Of a stretch of 64,000 bases of DNA, positions 42,193 through 51,169 are shown one piece after another. The notes under the pieces are model-generated. The model was not told the origin of the DNA, made no database searches, and saw nothing but the letters and a program-made list of their open reading frames with translations. Every line of letters starts with the position of its first letter. Position 1 is the stretch's first letter. Both the position numbers and the translations under genes were made by a program. This stretch comes from JABJAG01 sp965222215 (lineage in GTDB: Bacteria > Pseudomonadota > Alphaproteobacteria > UBA6615): positions 2,170,001-2,234,000 of the forward strand of contig OZ244931.1 of the NCBI GenBank assembly GCA_965222215.1, in the 5' to 3' direction.

Positions 42193-43186
42193 CCTGCCAA
42201 CCGTCTGGGCCGCAATCATCTGTTTCGCGTTGCTGGCCTATGTCGTGCTCGACGGTTTCGATCTCGGCATTGGCATTCTGTTTCCGCTCGGCAGAAACAA
42301 GGAAGAGCGTGACCGGATGATGAATACGGTTGCGCCCGTGTGGGACGGCAACGAGACATGGCTCGTGATGGGAGGCGGCGGATTGTTCGCGGCGTTTCCC
42401 CTGGCCTATTCGGTCCTGCTGACGGCGTTCTACGCCCCGCTGATCGCGATGCTGCTGGCGCTCGTCCTGCGCGGCGTCGCGTTCGAGTTTCGTTTCCGCG
42501 CCGACCGGAGCCGGCCGCTGTGGGACGCCGCATTCATCGGGGGATCAACCCTCGCCGCTTTTTGCCAGGGCCTGATGATCGGTGCCTTTGTGCAGGGTGT
42601 CGATGTGGTCGACCGCGTCTATGCGGGTGGCTGGTTCGACTGGCTGACACCTTTCTCCGTGCTCTGCGGATTCGCGCTGGTCGCAGGCTACGCGCTTCTC
42701 GGTGCCTCCTGGCTCGTGATCAAGACGGATGGCGACCTGCAGGCGCGGATGCGTTCGCTCCAGCTGCCCCTTGGGGCGTTGGCGATGATCGCCGTGGCAG
42801 CCGTCAGCGGAGGCACGTTGCTGCAGCACGACCAGATTTACGCGCGCTGGTTTGACTCCCCAAACTCCCGGTGGATCTGGATCATTCCCATCGTATCGGC
42901 GTTCTTTGCCGCGTGTTTCGTATTCGCTGTGCGCCGCAAACGCGAAATCTCGCCATTCTTCGTGGCGCTCGGCCTGTTCGTGGTCTCGTTTGCCGGGCTG
43001 GCAGCAAGTCTTTACCCCTATCTGATCCCGCCCGGTATCACGTTCCGTGATGCCGCCAACGCCGACACGAGCCTCGCCTTCATGCTGGCAGGTGCCGTCG
43101 TCCTGCTGCCGGTGATCCTTGGATACACCGGCTACAACTACTGGGTGTTCCGGGGCAAAATCCGCGAGGGCGAGGGTTACCACTGA
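42185..43186 (+). CDS. cydB: Cytochrome bd-type quinol oxidase subunit II
   Basis: The 333-residue membrane protein begins with WAAIICFALLAYVVLDGFDL, the diagnostic CydB helix 1, followed by APVWDGNETWLVMGGGGLFA. It scaffolds the haem-bearing subunit I. Both ends overlap neighbours: 8 nt with cydA and 1 nt with the DUF2474 gene. Confidence 0.95.
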   Translation: MFDLPTVWAAIICFALLAYVVLDGFDLGIGILFPLGRNKEERDRMMNTVAPVWDGNETWLVMGGGGLFAAFPLAYSVLLTAFYAPLIAMLLALVLRGVAFEFRFRADRSRPLWDAAFIGGSTLAAFCQGLMIGAFVQGVDVVDRVYAGGWFDWLTPFSVLCGFALVAGYALLGASWLVIKTDGDLQARMRSLQLPLGALAMIAVAAVSGGTLLQHDQIYARWFDSPNSRWIWIIPIVSAFFAACFVFAVRRKREISPFFVALGLFVVSFAGLAASLYPYLIPPGITFRDAANADTSLAFMLAGAVVLLPVILGYTGYNYWVFRGKIREGEGYH

Positions 43187-43308
43187 TGACAGGCACGCCC
43201 GAGCGCCCGCTGCGCCAGCGGTTGTTCTGGTTCGTCGGCCTTTGGGTTGCCGGCGTCGCCTGCGTCGGCGCGGTGTCTTACCTGATCCGGTGGGCGATCG
43301 TCGGTTAG
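43186..43308 (+). CDS. DUF2474-type small subunit of the bd oxidase
   Basis: The ATG at 43186 shares the A of the cydB TGA stop. The 40-residue product (MTGTPERPLRQRLFWFVGLW, then one hydrophobic helix to IRWAIVG) matches the DUF2474 family of single-pass proteins found after CIO-type cydB genes. By analogy with CydX it should stabilise the oxidase complex. It converges on the photolyase gene and overlaps its stop by 4 nt. Confidence 0.85.
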   Translation: MTGTPERPLRQRLFWFVGLWVAGVACVGAVSYLIRWAIVG

Positions 43309-44909
43309 CCTAGTCGCTCCCGAATCGTGTCGGCCGCGCTGCGGATATCGCGACGCTCCGCATCGTCTTTACGGTCTAGATTTTTGAACTGAAACCCCAT
43401 CCGCCGGTTACCCTTCAGACGATTCCGGTTTCGCGACAGAAAATCCCAGTACAGCGTGGTGAGCGGACAGGCATTCTCCCCGGTCGCCTGCTTCGGATCG
43501 AACCGGCAGGCGCTACAGTAGTCGCTCATCTTGTTGATGTAGTTCCCCGACGCCGCATAGGGCTTCGTCCCGACCAGCCCACCGTCGCCATACTGGCTCA
43601 TGCCGATGACATTGGGAGCGGAGACCCAATCCACCGCATCGGCGTACATCGACATGTGCCAGTCGTGAACCGCGCGCGGGCGAACCCCGAGTAGCATTGC
43701 GAAAAGACCGAGGACCATCAGCCGCTGGATGTGGTGCGCGTAAGCGTGGTCCACGAGCTGGAGCAGGCTCTCGCGCAAACAGTTCATGTCCGTTTCACCC
43801 GTCCACATGAAGGCGGGCATATCGAGATGCGCATCCAACGCGTTGCGGTCCAGATAGTCCGGCATTTCGCGCCAGTACACCCCGCGAACATACTCACGCC
43901 AGCCGAGAATCTGCCGCACGAACCCTTCCACGGCGTTGAGCGGTACACCGCCCTCTTCGTAGGCGGCCATCACTGCCTCGATGGCATCGCGCGGATCGAG
44001 CAGATGCAGGTTGAGCGCCACGGACAGGCGGCTATGAAAAAGGTAAGGATGGCCAGACGCCATCGCGTCCTGATAACGACCGAAATCCGACAGCCGGTGT
44101 TCCACGAAATCTCGCAACGCGGCGCGCGCCTGGTCCCGGGTGACGGGATAGTCGAAGGTATCGAGGCGGCCCGGTGACTCACCGAACCGGTCCGAAACCA
44201 TGTGCATGACCTCACGGGTCGTATCATCGGGCCGGAAGCTGCGTGGCGACTTGATATCACCCGGCCCTTCTCTTCCGAACGATTCCCGGTTTTTGCTGTC
44301 GTAGTTCCACTCACCGCCGACCGGCCTCTCGCCCTCCATGAGGTAGCCGGTTCGCTTGCGAAGCTGGCGATAGAAATATTCCATGACGAGGTTACGGCGG
44401 CCGTCGGCGAACTCGTCGAAGTCCGCATGACTGGCAATGAAGTGCCTGTCTTCGCGGACCTCAAGCACGACACCGGTTTCGCGCGCCGCCGCGCGATCCA
44501 GTTCGAGAACCCGATGATCTCCCGGTTCGGCGACGACCAGCCTGTCCGGACGGGTTTTGTTTACCCAACGCTTGATTTCCGACGCGACATCGTCGCGATT
44601 GTTGGGGTCATCCAGCGTCACGTAGTGCACGCCCAGCCCCTTCGCACGCAAGGCGTCCCGGAAGTGGCGCATGGCCGAAAAGAACAGGACCAGCCGGATC
44701 TTATGCTGTGGCACGTAGCTCGCCTCTTCGGCGACCTCCATCATCAGCACAGCATCGGCTTCCCTGTCGAAGTCGTCGAACGCCACGGAATCAGCGTTGA
44801 GCTGATCGCCGTGGACGATCACCAGATGCCGGACTTTATCTTCGTAGGCGTTGGGAATGACCGGAACTCCATGCGGTTCAGAGCCACGTGATGGGAAGCT
44901 TTGGAACAT
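43305..44909 (-). CDS. Fe-S bacterial photolyase/cryptochrome (PhrB-like)
   Basis: The 534-residue protein opens, after a variable N-terminus, with HLVIVHGDQLNADSVAF, typical of the Fe-S prokaryotic cryptochrome/(6-4) photolyase group. FAD-site motifs include MVLGLFAMLLGVRPRAVHDW and MSQYGDGGLVGTKPYAASGNY. Four cysteines for a 4Fe-4S cluster are visible: one in MNCLRES and three in YCSACRFDP...ENACPL. It should repair UV (6-4) photoproducts or act as a light sensor. The first 15-20 residues may be extra; a GTG start slightly downstream is possible. Confidence 0.93.
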   Translation of the reverse strand: MFQSFPSRGSEPHGVPVIPNAYEDKVRHLVIVHGDQLNADSVAFDDFDREADAVLMMEVAEEASYVPQHKIRLVLFFSAMRHFRDALRAKGLGVHYVTLDDPNNRDDVASEIKRWVNKTRPDRLVVAEPGDHRVLELDRAAARETGVVLEVREDRHFIASHADFDEFADGRRNLVMEYFYRQLRKRTGYLMEGERPVGGEWNYDSKNRESFGREGPGDIKSPRSFRPDDTTREVMHMVSDRFGESPGRLDTFDYPVTRDQARAALRDFVEHRLSDFGRYQDAMASGHPYLFHSRLSVALNLHLLDPRDAIEAVMAAYEEGGVPLNAVEGFVRQILGWREYVRGVYWREMPDYLDRNALDAHLDMPAFMWTGETDMNCLRESLLQLVDHAYAHHIQRLMVLGLFAMLLGVRPRAVHDWHMSMYADAVDWVSAPNVIGMSQYGDGGLVGTKPYAASGNYINKMSDYCSACRFDPKQATGENACPLTTLYWDFLSRNRNRLKGNRRMGFQFKNLDRKDDAERRDIRSAADTIRERLG

Positions 44910-44959
44910 GTACGTTACTACGGCCGTTCCGGTTCCCCGTTTAGACGAAAGGTGTGCCC

Positions 44960-46030
44960 GTGACCCGAATCGACAAAGCCGACATCTCGCTGCTGGAAAT
45001 CAAATTCGACACGCCGCGCGGCGGCTCCGGCGTGCGGCAGGTGGACCTGATTGTCGCCGACATCGCGGATAGCGACGGCGCCACCGGCCTTGGCTTCAGC
45101 TATGTGATCGGCGGCGGTGGCGGGACCGTTGCGCAGATTGCGCAAAACCTCGGCGCGCGTTTTCTGGACGGCGCCGAGGTCGCACACCCCCAGACCCACT
45201 GGCGCACGATCGAAGCCAGTTTCAACCGCACGGGCGGCGGCCCCAATCTCGTGGCGCTCGCGGCACTCGATGTGGCGCTTTGGGATTTGCACGCCAGGCG
45301 TGCCGGCGTTTCCCTGTCGCGCGCGCTCGGGGGTGACGGCGGCAACGTGCCCGTCTATGGCAGCGGTGACTTCTCGCCGGCGATGGATGGCAAGCAGGCC
45401 GCCGAGATCGCCGCCAAACATCGCGAGACCGGGTTCCGGGGCGTCAAACCGCGGGTCAACGCCCAGCCCGCCGATGCCGACGTGATCGCCGCCGTGACGG
45501 CGGCTGTCGGGGACGATATCTCGGTCATGGTGGACGCCAACGAAAAGGGCGACCTGATGCGCGCCAGCCAGCTGCTTGCGTGTGCGGCCGACCACGGCGT
45601 CGCGTTCGTCGAAGAACCCCTGCCCGCGTGCGACCTGGTCGGCTACCGGGCCCTGGCGCAGGCCGCGCCGGTCGCCATCGCATCGGGCGAGCATCTGCAG
45701 GGCGAGGACCGGTTCACGGCGATGATGGTCGACCGATGCGTGTCTGTCATCCAGCCTGATCTCGCGATGGCGGGCGGGCTGACACCCTGCGCCGCCGTCG
45801 CGCGCACCGCGTCGTCACTCGGCATTGTGGTTGGGCCCCACTTCCTGCCGGGCCTCTTTGTCCACTTCTCGGGGATCTCAACAGCAGGGCTCTGGATCGA
45901 GGACTTCCCGCTGCTGGAGGAAGCGTTCGACGGCTGGCCGGAGATGACGCCTGAAGGAACCATGCGCGCCAATACGGTGTCGGGCCATGGCCTCACCCTG
46001 ACCGACGCGGCCCGGGCAGCAAAAATCTGA
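44960..46030 (+). CDS. Enolase-superfamily enzyme (mandelate racemase/MLE type)
   Basis: Of two adjacent GTG codons (44954, 44960) the second has GAAAGG at the right distance, giving 356 residues. The metal ligands are Asp in VMVDANEKG, Glu in AFVEEPL and Glu in IASGEHL. The base side has GVKPRVN (K-x-R instead of the K-x-K pair) and the opposite side has VGPHFLPGL. These acid-sugar dehydratases/racemases abstract an alpha-proton from a carboxylate. The substrate cannot be assigned. It is divergent from the photolyase. Confidence 0.92.
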   Translation: MTRIDKADISLLEIKFDTPRGGSGVRQVDLIVADIADSDGATGLGFSYVIGGGGGTVAQIAQNLGARFLDGAEVAHPQTHWRTIEASFNRTGGGPNLVALAALDVALWDLHARRAGVSLSRALGGDGGNVPVYGSGDFSPAMDGKQAAEIAAKHRETGFRGVKPRVNAQPADADVIAAVTAAVGDDISVMVDANEKGDLMRASQLLACAADHGVAFVEEPLPACDLVGYRALAQAAPVAIASGEHLQGEDRFTAMMVDRCVSVIQPDLAMAGGLTPCAAVARTASSLGIVVGPHFLPGLFVHFSGISTAGLWIEDFPLLEEAFDGWPEMTPEGTMRANTVSGHGLTLTDAARAAKI

Positions 46031-46108
46031 CCGGAGCTAGAATTTTTTGATCCGGACGGATAGCCGCCGCGTAACCAAGGCATTCACGATCTCAACATGG
46101 AGTTTGGA

Positions 46109-46594
46109 ATGTCCCCCATCCGTAAGTTCGTTTCGACCGCTGTTGTCGCCGGCGCACTGGCTATGTCCTCCACGGCCGCATTCGCCAAGGACATCGTCGA
46201 CACCGCCATTGCCAATGATCAGTTCAAGACACTTGTCGCGGCGGTACAGGCCGCCGACCTCGTGGCCGTCCTGAAGGGCGACGGTCCGTTCACAGTGTTC
46301 GCGCCGACAGACGAGGCTTTCGCGAAATTGCCGGACGGCACCGTCGAGAACCTTCTCAAGCCGGAAAACAAGGACCAGCTCGTGGCTGTTCTCACCTATC
46401 ACGTCGTGCCCGGCAAGGTGATGTCGGCCGATATCGCGGGGAAGGAACTCAGCCCCACCACCGTGCAGGGCACGACCGTCGACATCGACGCCACGGATGG
46501 CGTGATGATTGATGGCGCAAAGGTTATCGCGGCCGACGTCGAGGCGTCTAACGGCGTTATCCACGTGATCGACACGGTCATCCTTCCCAACTAA
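46109..46594 (+). CDS. Secreted fasciclin-domain protein
   Basis: GGAG lies 6 nt before the ATG at 46109, so I prefer this to the in-frame ATG at 46097; the product has 161 residues. A signal peptide (about 1-27, ending in AAFAK) precedes a single FAS1 domain with the two conserved boxes FTVFAPTDEAFAKLPDGTVE and SNGVIHVIDTVILP. FAS1 proteins mediate adhesion or, in some bacteria, bind small ligands. It is a stand-alone periplasmic or extracellular protein here. Confidence 0.93.
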   Translation: MSPIRKFVSTAVVAGALAMSSTAAFAKDIVDTAIANDQFKTLVAAVQAADLVAVLKGDGPFTVFAPTDEAFAKLPDGTVENLLKPENKDQLVAVLTYHVVPGKVMSADIAGKELSPTTVQGTTVDIDATDGVMIDGAKVIAADVEASNGVIHVIDTVILPN

Positions 46595-46631
46595 CCCGAA
46601 CTGTCTCCGTCCCTCCCGCGGAGACGTGGAA

Positions 46632-46668
46632 CGCCGGGTGGAGCTGTCCCCCACGGTTCCGCCCGGCG
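46632..46668 (+). terminator. Hairpin after the fasciclin gene
   Basis: CGCCGGGTGGA (46632-46642) pairs with TCCGCCCGGCG (46658-46668), an 11-bp stem with one G-T pair. A smaller stem GTCTCC/GGAGAC precedes it (46603-46625). No T tract follows. Confidence 0.5.
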
Positions 46669-46689
46669 ATCCTGCCCAGAGGCTAACCC

Positions 46690-46860
46690 ATGTCAGATTT
46701 TGAAATTGGCCCTGTCGGCCCTATCGAGTGCCCCGTTTGCAGTTCCGAGACGACGTTCTGGATGCAGGAGAACGGGCGCGCCATGTGTCCATGCACCGCG
46801 CGGCGCACCGTTGATGCAGCGGACATTCCCGCCGAAGTTCGGGACGCTTCGGCGTCCTGA
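46690..46860 (+). CDS. 56-residue CxxC small protein, possible zinc ribbon
   Basis: AGAGG lies 8 nt before the ATG. The 56-residue product has Cys14-x-x-Cys17 (IECPVCSSE) and Cys34-x-Cys36 (AMCPCTA), a compact four-cysteine arrangement suggesting a zinc knuckle. No known family recognised. It ends 24 nt before the SDR gene and is probably transcribed with it. A codon pattern without internal stops, the ribosome site and paired cysteines support it as real. Confidence 0.6.
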   Translation: MSDFEIGPVGPIECPVCSSETTFWMQENGRAMCPCTARRTVDAADIPAEVRDASAS

Positions 46861-46884
46861 CCGGCGCGCGCCCCGTCTGCAACA

Positions 46885-47628
46885 ATGACGCCGCAGCTTT
46901 CGACTTTCGGCGATGGCCTGAACGCCGCGGTATTCGGTGCGTCGGGCGGTATCGGCTGGGAACTCACGCAAGCCCTTGCCGGCTGTGATCACGTAACTCG
47001 CGTATTCGCCTGCGCCCGGGAGGCCCCCCCGGACATCGGCAAAATCACCGGCCTGGCGTTCGACCTCCAAAGCGAATCCTCGATCGAGACCTGTGCGCGG
47101 ACAATCGGGGAAGCAGGCGATCTGCACCTGGCGATCGTCGCCACCGGGATCCTCCACGGGGAGGCATTCGCACCCGAGAAGCGGTGGCGGGATATGGACC
47201 CCCAAACGCTCACACATCTGTTTCAGGTGAACGCCACCGGACCCGCGCTGATCGCCAAGCATGTGCTCCCCCTTCTCGTGCGGGGTCGCAAATCGGTTTT
47301 CGCCGCACTTTCGGCCCGCGTCGGCAGTATCGAGGACAACCGACTTGGGGGATGGCATAGCTACCGGGCGTCGAAAGCCGCCCTCAACATGCTGCTTCGC
47401 AGCTGTTCGGTCGAACTCGCACACAGGAACCCCGACGCGGTCTGCGTTTCCCTCCACCCGGGCACGGTCGATACGCGCCTGTCAGAACCGTTCCAGAAAA
47501 GCGTCCCGGACAATCAGCTTTTTTCTGCGGAGCAATCGGCGCGTCACCTGCTAGAGGTGATCGACGGCCTTACGCCTGCGGATACCGGTGGCTTCTTCGC
47601 GTGGGACGCGGCGCCCATTCCCTACTAG
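46885..47628 (+). CDS. Short-chain dehydrogenase/reductase
   Basis: The 247-residue SDR has the nucleotide-binding motif AVFGASGGIGWEL, an LAIVATGIL strand in the place of NNAG, and the catalytic YxxxK in SYRASKAALNM. The form is the CsgA/sniffer-like 'FabG-like' group acting with NAD(P)H. Close spacing to the DUF2177 gene (20 nt) suggests an operon. The substrate is unknown. Confidence 0.92.
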   Translation: MTPQLSTFGDGLNAAVFGASGGIGWELTQALAGCDHVTRVFACAREAPPDIGKITGLAFDLQSESSIETCARTIGEAGDLHLAIVATGILHGEAFAPEKRWRDMDPQTLTHLFQVNATGPALIAKHVLPLLVRGRKSVFAALSARVGSIEDNRLGGWHSYRASKAALNMLLRSCSVELAHRNPDAVCVSLHPGTVDTRLSEPFQKSVPDNQLFSAEQSARHLLEVIDGLTPADTGGFFAWDAAPIPY

Positions 47629-47648
47629 ACTTCCGCTGGAGCAATCGT

Positions 47649-48062
47649 ATGGACCTCACCCTGAAATACTCTGGCATCTACCTCGCCGCCCTTGTCGCGT
47701 TTCTAATCATCGACGGCCTTTGGCTCGGCGTTGTCGCGCGCGGCTTTTATGCGGACCAGCTCGGGCAACTCCTGCGTCCATCGCCGAACTGGGGTGTCGC
47801 CGGCCTGTTCTACGTTTTCTATGTCGTCGGCATCATCGTGTTCGCCGTGATGCCGGCGCATGCTCAGCAATCATGGATGATGGCAGTCGGCTACGGTGCC
47901 CTGCTGGGCCTGATCGCCTACGGCACCTATGACCTCACCAACCTTGCGACGATACGCGACTGGCCAGTTACGATGTCGATAGTCGACATGATCTGGGGCG
48001 GTGTGCTGACCGCGACGGTTTCGCTCGCCGGATACTTCGCGGCCCGATCGCTGCTCAACTGA
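47649..48062 (+). CDS. DUF2177 family membrane protein
   Basis: The start is the ATG at 47649 (MDLTLKYSGIYLAALVAF) with GGAG 8 nt upstream. The 137 residues contain four membrane helices and the family motifs IIDGLWLGVVARGFY and GTYDLTNLATIRDWP followed by a MIWGG turn. DUF2177 proteins are of unknown function and are often encoded near SDR, photolyase or carotenoid/lipid genes; a photolyase lies 3 kb away here. Confidence 0.9.
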   Translation: MDLTLKYSGIYLAALVAFLIIDGLWLGVVARGFYADQLGQLLRPSPNWGVAGLFYVFYVVGIIVFAVMPAHAQQSWMMAVGYGALLGLIAYGTYDLTNLATIRDWPVTMSIVDMIWGGVLTATVSLAGYFAARSLLN

Positions 48063-48070
48063 ACAGCAAA

Positions 48071-48093
48071 GGGCCCGGCACAAGGCCGGGCCC
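48071..48093. terminator. Bidirectional-looking hairpin between convergent genes
   Basis: GGGCCCGGC and GCCGGGCCC form a perfect 9-bp stem with a 5-nt loop between the convergent DUF2177 and MBL hydrolase genes. TTTGCTGTT follows on the minus strand, so it probably terminates the hydrolase transcript and may serve both. Confidence 0.7.
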
Positions 48094-48129
48094 ATCGCTT
48101 CAAAATCCACTGCGCGTCGTGCGACCGGG

Positions 48130-49017
48130 TCAGGTCAGGTTGAACTGGTATGAGTGCGGGACCCAGACAAACCCATCGCCATGGGTGTCGATGTAACCCA
48201 CCGACGGGAACGGCATGTGGAAGCCGATCGCCGGCATCTTGGCATCCGCAATCGAAGACAGCACACGCTTGCGCGACACAACCGCCTTCTCCGGGTCGTC
48301 ATCCATGCCGAAATGCCATTCCGGATGCGCCAGGGAAACGGCAAAGTGCGCCACGGTATCGGACATGATCATCAGTTCATTCCCGCCGCTTTCGATGTGA
48401 TAGGCCATGTGTCCGGCAGAATGACCGAACGCATCGACCGCTGTCACACCGGTGACGATATCATCGCCCGGTTTGACAAATCGCGCCTGGTCGGCGAGCG
48501 GCTCGCAGATCTTTTTGAACATTTCCAACGTCGGCGGACGGTGCGCGGGAATATTCTCGCCCTTGCGCCAATAATCGAACTCCGCTTCGCCGAATACGAT
48601 CTCGGCATTCGGGAACGTCAGGCTGTCGCCCGACGTCAGGTTGGCGATGTGATCCGGGTGGCAGTGGGTAATCACCACCACGTCCACATCGGAAAGCTCA
48701 TAGCCTGCATCGGCGAGCCGCGCATTATAGTGACCGGCATTCGGCTGGGGCGACTTGTCGCCGAAGCCGGGGTCAAATGCGATCAGTTTGCCGTTCGCCT
48801 CAACCAGGGTCGGAACGAACTGGTGCTCGAACACCGGGAAAGGGATGCGGTGAGCATCGGCGATCGCCTGGATGTCATCCGGGTCCGCATTGGTTCCCGT
48901 GACGGGCGCCAGGTCCTCACGAACCAGGAATCCTTCCAGGATATTCGTGACGACGAAGTCGCCGAGATTGAATTGATAGACTGTCGGTCGCGTCATGCTG
49001 GGCTTGTTCGATACCAC
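48130..49017 (-). CDS. MBL-fold metallo-hydrolase
   Basis: The frame is open to 49119, but GGAGGAGG lies 7 nt before the GTG at 49017 (VVSNKPSMTRPTVYQF), giving 295 residues. The zinc motif is VVITHCHPDHIANL (HxHxDH), with a later AFGHSAGHMAY and ligand DTVAHF. It resembles quorum-quenching-lactonase-like and other class B beta-lactamase-fold hydrolases without a Sec signal. Lactonase activity on acyl-homoserine lactones is possible but not shown by the motifs. Confidence 0.9.
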   Translation of the reverse strand: MVSNKPSMTRPTVYQFNLGDFVVTNILEGFLVREDLAPVTGTNADPDDIQAIADAHRIPFPVFEHQFVPTLVEANGKLIAFDPGFGDKSPQPNAGHYNARLADAGYELSDVDVVVITHCHPDHIANLTSGDSLTFPNAEIVFGEAEFDYWRKGENIPAHRPPTLEMFKKICEPLADQARFVKPGDDIVTGVTAVDAFGHSAGHMAYHIESGGNELMIMSDTVAHFAVSLAHPEWHFGMDDDPEKAVVSRKRVLSSIADAKMPAIGFHMPFPSVGYIDTHGDGFVWVPHSYQFNLT

Positions 49018-49138
49018 CTTGTATCCTCCTCCGGAACATTGTGCAGGCTGTATAGCACCACCATCCCCATCCGTTAAAGCAACGGGCGCGCCGGAACGGG
49101 TCCCGCGCGCCCGCAACATAACGGTTTTGCTCAGCCGG

Positions 49139-49408
49139 CTAACGTGACGCGCTCGCCACCGTCACCTCGTCCAGCTTCCAGGTCCCGCCGAGATTGACCA
49201 TCGAAAAGCCGTCATTCACGCCCGTGATCGACTGGTCCCGCACTTCAATTTGGGTCTCGCCGTTGACCGTCACGGTCTCCTCTGGTTTTTCCGGCGTCCG
49301 GGCGTCCACCTGGCTTAAAAGCGCCCCATCACGCCGTACAGGCACCAAGGTTCCGTGTGAAACCGAAACATGGTTGTTCGGCGCGTTTGACAACCCGCCG
49401 AAAGCCAC
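49139..49408 (-). CDS. Doubtful small ORF between MBL and TauD genes
   Basis: This is an 89-codon frame with a GTG start and no ribosome site. It is hydrophilic and ends with SMVNLGGTWKLDEVTVASAS, which looks protein-like, but no family is recognised. It fits neatly in the 420-bp gap between the two flanking genes without overlapping either. It could be a small real gene, a remnant, or chance. Apart from this frame I see nothing in 49018-49440 except the ribosome site of the TauD gene. Confidence 0.35.
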   Translation of the reverse strand: MAFGGLSNAPNNHVSVSHGTLVPVRRDGALLSQVDARTPEKPEETVTVNGETQIEVRDQSITGVNDGFSMVNLGGTWKLDEVTVASASR

Positions 49409-49440
49409 GGAACACTTGCGTCAAGACAAAGGAGAATTGG

Positions 49441-50310
49441 GTGCCGGATACGTCAGCCTTTGAAGTGCTTCCGAGCGGCAACGGCATAGGTGCTGAAGTC
49501 CGCGGTCTCGATCTGCGCCGGACGCTCGAAGACCGGGTAACAGCCGCGCTGCGCCATGCATGGCTCGAACACCTGGTACTCGTTTTCCGCGATCAGAGCC
49601 TGAGCGACCCCGAACTCGCGGCATTCAGCAAGCGATTCGGCGACCTCGACAAGGTGCCTGGCTGGGAACCGTTTGCCCCGGAGGGCCACCCGGAAATTCT
49701 CGTCGTTTCAAACGTTACCGAGGACGGCACGGCGATCGGCGTGCTGGGGGACGGAGAGGCCGCATGGCACACGGACATGGCGTATATCGACCTGCCGCCC
49801 ACCGCCAGCTTGCTCTACGCGCTGGAGATCCCCAAAGAAGGCGGCGATACCAGCTTCATGAACATGTATGCCGCGCTGGACACGCTGCCGACCGAACTGC
49901 GCGGAGCCGCGCAAGGCAAGTGCCTCAACCACGATTCGAGCCACGACAGCGGCGGCAACCTGCGCCCCAACCATGAACCGTTCAAAGATATCACCGATGC
50001 ACCGGGCGCGCGGCATCCGCTCATTCGCGTGCACCCGGAAACCGGCCGGGAAGCGCTCTTTCTCGGGCGCCGTCTGAACGCCTGGGTGGTCGATGAAACA
50101 TTGGCGGAGAGCGACAACCTGCTCGACCGGTTGTGGTCACACTGCATGCGTGGCGATTTCGTCTATCGCCACCAGTGGCGGCCGGGCGACCTGCTTATGT
50201 GGGACAACCGCGTCACCATGCACCGACGCGAACCGTTCGATGGGAGAGCACGACGCGTGATGCATCGCACGCAGTTGAAGGGACGCGACCCGGTTGTCGC
50301 GGCAGCCTGA
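49441..50310 (+). CDS. TauD/TfdA family dioxygenase
   Basis: The start is the GTG at 49441, preceded by AAAGGAG; upstream in-frame codons lack coding character. The 289-residue protein has the Fe(II) facial triad: His and Asp in EAAWHTDMAYIDLP and a distal His in NRVTMHRREPF, followed by the 2-oxoglutarate-binding Arg (RRVMHRTQ). It hydroxylates a small substrate, commonly a sulfonate, aryloxy acid or carboxylate, with decarboxylation of 2-oxoglutarate. A second, unrelated TauD lies at 54025. Confidence 0.92.
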   Translation: MPDTSAFEVLPSGNGIGAEVRGLDLRRTLEDRVTAALRHAWLEHLVLVFRDQSLSDPELAAFSKRFGDLDKVPGWEPFAPEGHPEILVVSNVTEDGTAIGVLGDGEAAWHTDMAYIDLPPTASLLYALEIPKEGGDTSFMNMYAALDTLPTELRGAAQGKCLNHDSSHDSGGNLRPNHEPFKDITDAPGARHPLIRVHPETGREALFLGRRLNAWVVDETLAESDNLLDRLWSHCMRGDFVYRHQWRPGDLLMWDNRVTMHRREPFDGRARRVMHRTQLKGRDPVVAAA

Positions 50311-50314
50311 CGCG

Positions 50315-51169
50315 TCAATTCCTGCCTGAGCGACGCAGGAACGCGATAAAAATCAGAGCCGTCGCGAACATGATCAGGCTATAGGTCGCCGCCGGTACAG
50401 CTGCCAGACCGCCGCCAAACAGCAGGGCGGCCACCGCGATCGCGAGCGTACCGTTCTGCAGGCCGCATTCTATGGAAATGGCGATCCGCTGCCGGTACCC
50501 CGAGGCGAAGATGCGCGCCAGGCCGTATGCGAGCGCCATCATCACGACATTCAGGACCAACGTCACGAGCCCCGCCTGGGCAAAATAGGTAACGATATTG
50601 GCGCGTTCCTGAAAAATCGCACCCGCAAGCACGAGGACGAAAAGGAGCGCAGATATTTGCCGCGCCGCCGGTTCGAACTTGATCGCGAACGCTTCGGCAT
50701 AGCGCCGCACGACGAGCCCCAGCAGCACCGGCACTGTCACGATGACGAATACGCTGATCGCCGTTCCGGTCACCGAAACGTCGCCGGCATCGCCGCCGAT
50801 GAGATGCCCGTAAGCGAGAACAACCACGAGGGGAATGGTTACGACGCTCAACAGGCTAATGACCGCCGTGAGCGAAATCGACAAGGCGACATCGCCACGC
50901 GCAAAAGCCGTCAGGATATTGGAGGTCACCCCACCCGGCGCCGCCGCGATAATCATCACGCCCAGCGCCAGCTCCGGCGGCAACGACCACAAGGACACCA
51001 ATGCGAAACCGACAAGCGGCAGGAGCACGATTTGCGAGAGTGCACCGACAAGAAAATCCTTCGGCTGACGCGCCACGCGGGCGAAGTCATCCAGCGTCAG
51101 GCCGAGGCCCAGCGCAAACATGATAAACGCCAGCGCAAGCGGCAAGATTACGTCGGTCACGATTCCCAT
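50315..51169 (-). CDS. Bile acid:sodium symporter (BASS) family transporter
   Basis: I start at the ATG at 51169 (MGIVTDVILPLALAFIMFAL), with GGGGGA upstream; residues before this in the open frame are not membrane-like. The 284-residue protein has about ten helices and the family motifs MFALGLGLTLDDF, APGGVTSNILT (crossover region) and ECGLQNGTLAIAV. It moves organic anions or acids, probably with Na+. The stop is 4 nt from that of the convergent TauD gene. Confidence 0.92.
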   Translation of the reverse strand: MGIVTDVILPLALAFIMFALGLGLTLDDFARVARQPKDFLVGALSQIVLLPLVGFALVSLWSLPPELALGVMIIAAAPGGVTSNILTAFARGDVALSISLTAVISLLSVVTIPLVVVLAYGHLIGGDAGDVSVTGTAISVFVIVTVPVLLGLVVRRYAEAFAIKFEPAARQISALLFVLVLAGAIFQERANIVTYFAQAGLVTLVLNVVMMALAYGLARIFASGYRQRIAISIECGLQNGTLAIAVAALLFGGGLAAVPAATYSLIMFATALIFIAFLRRSGRN

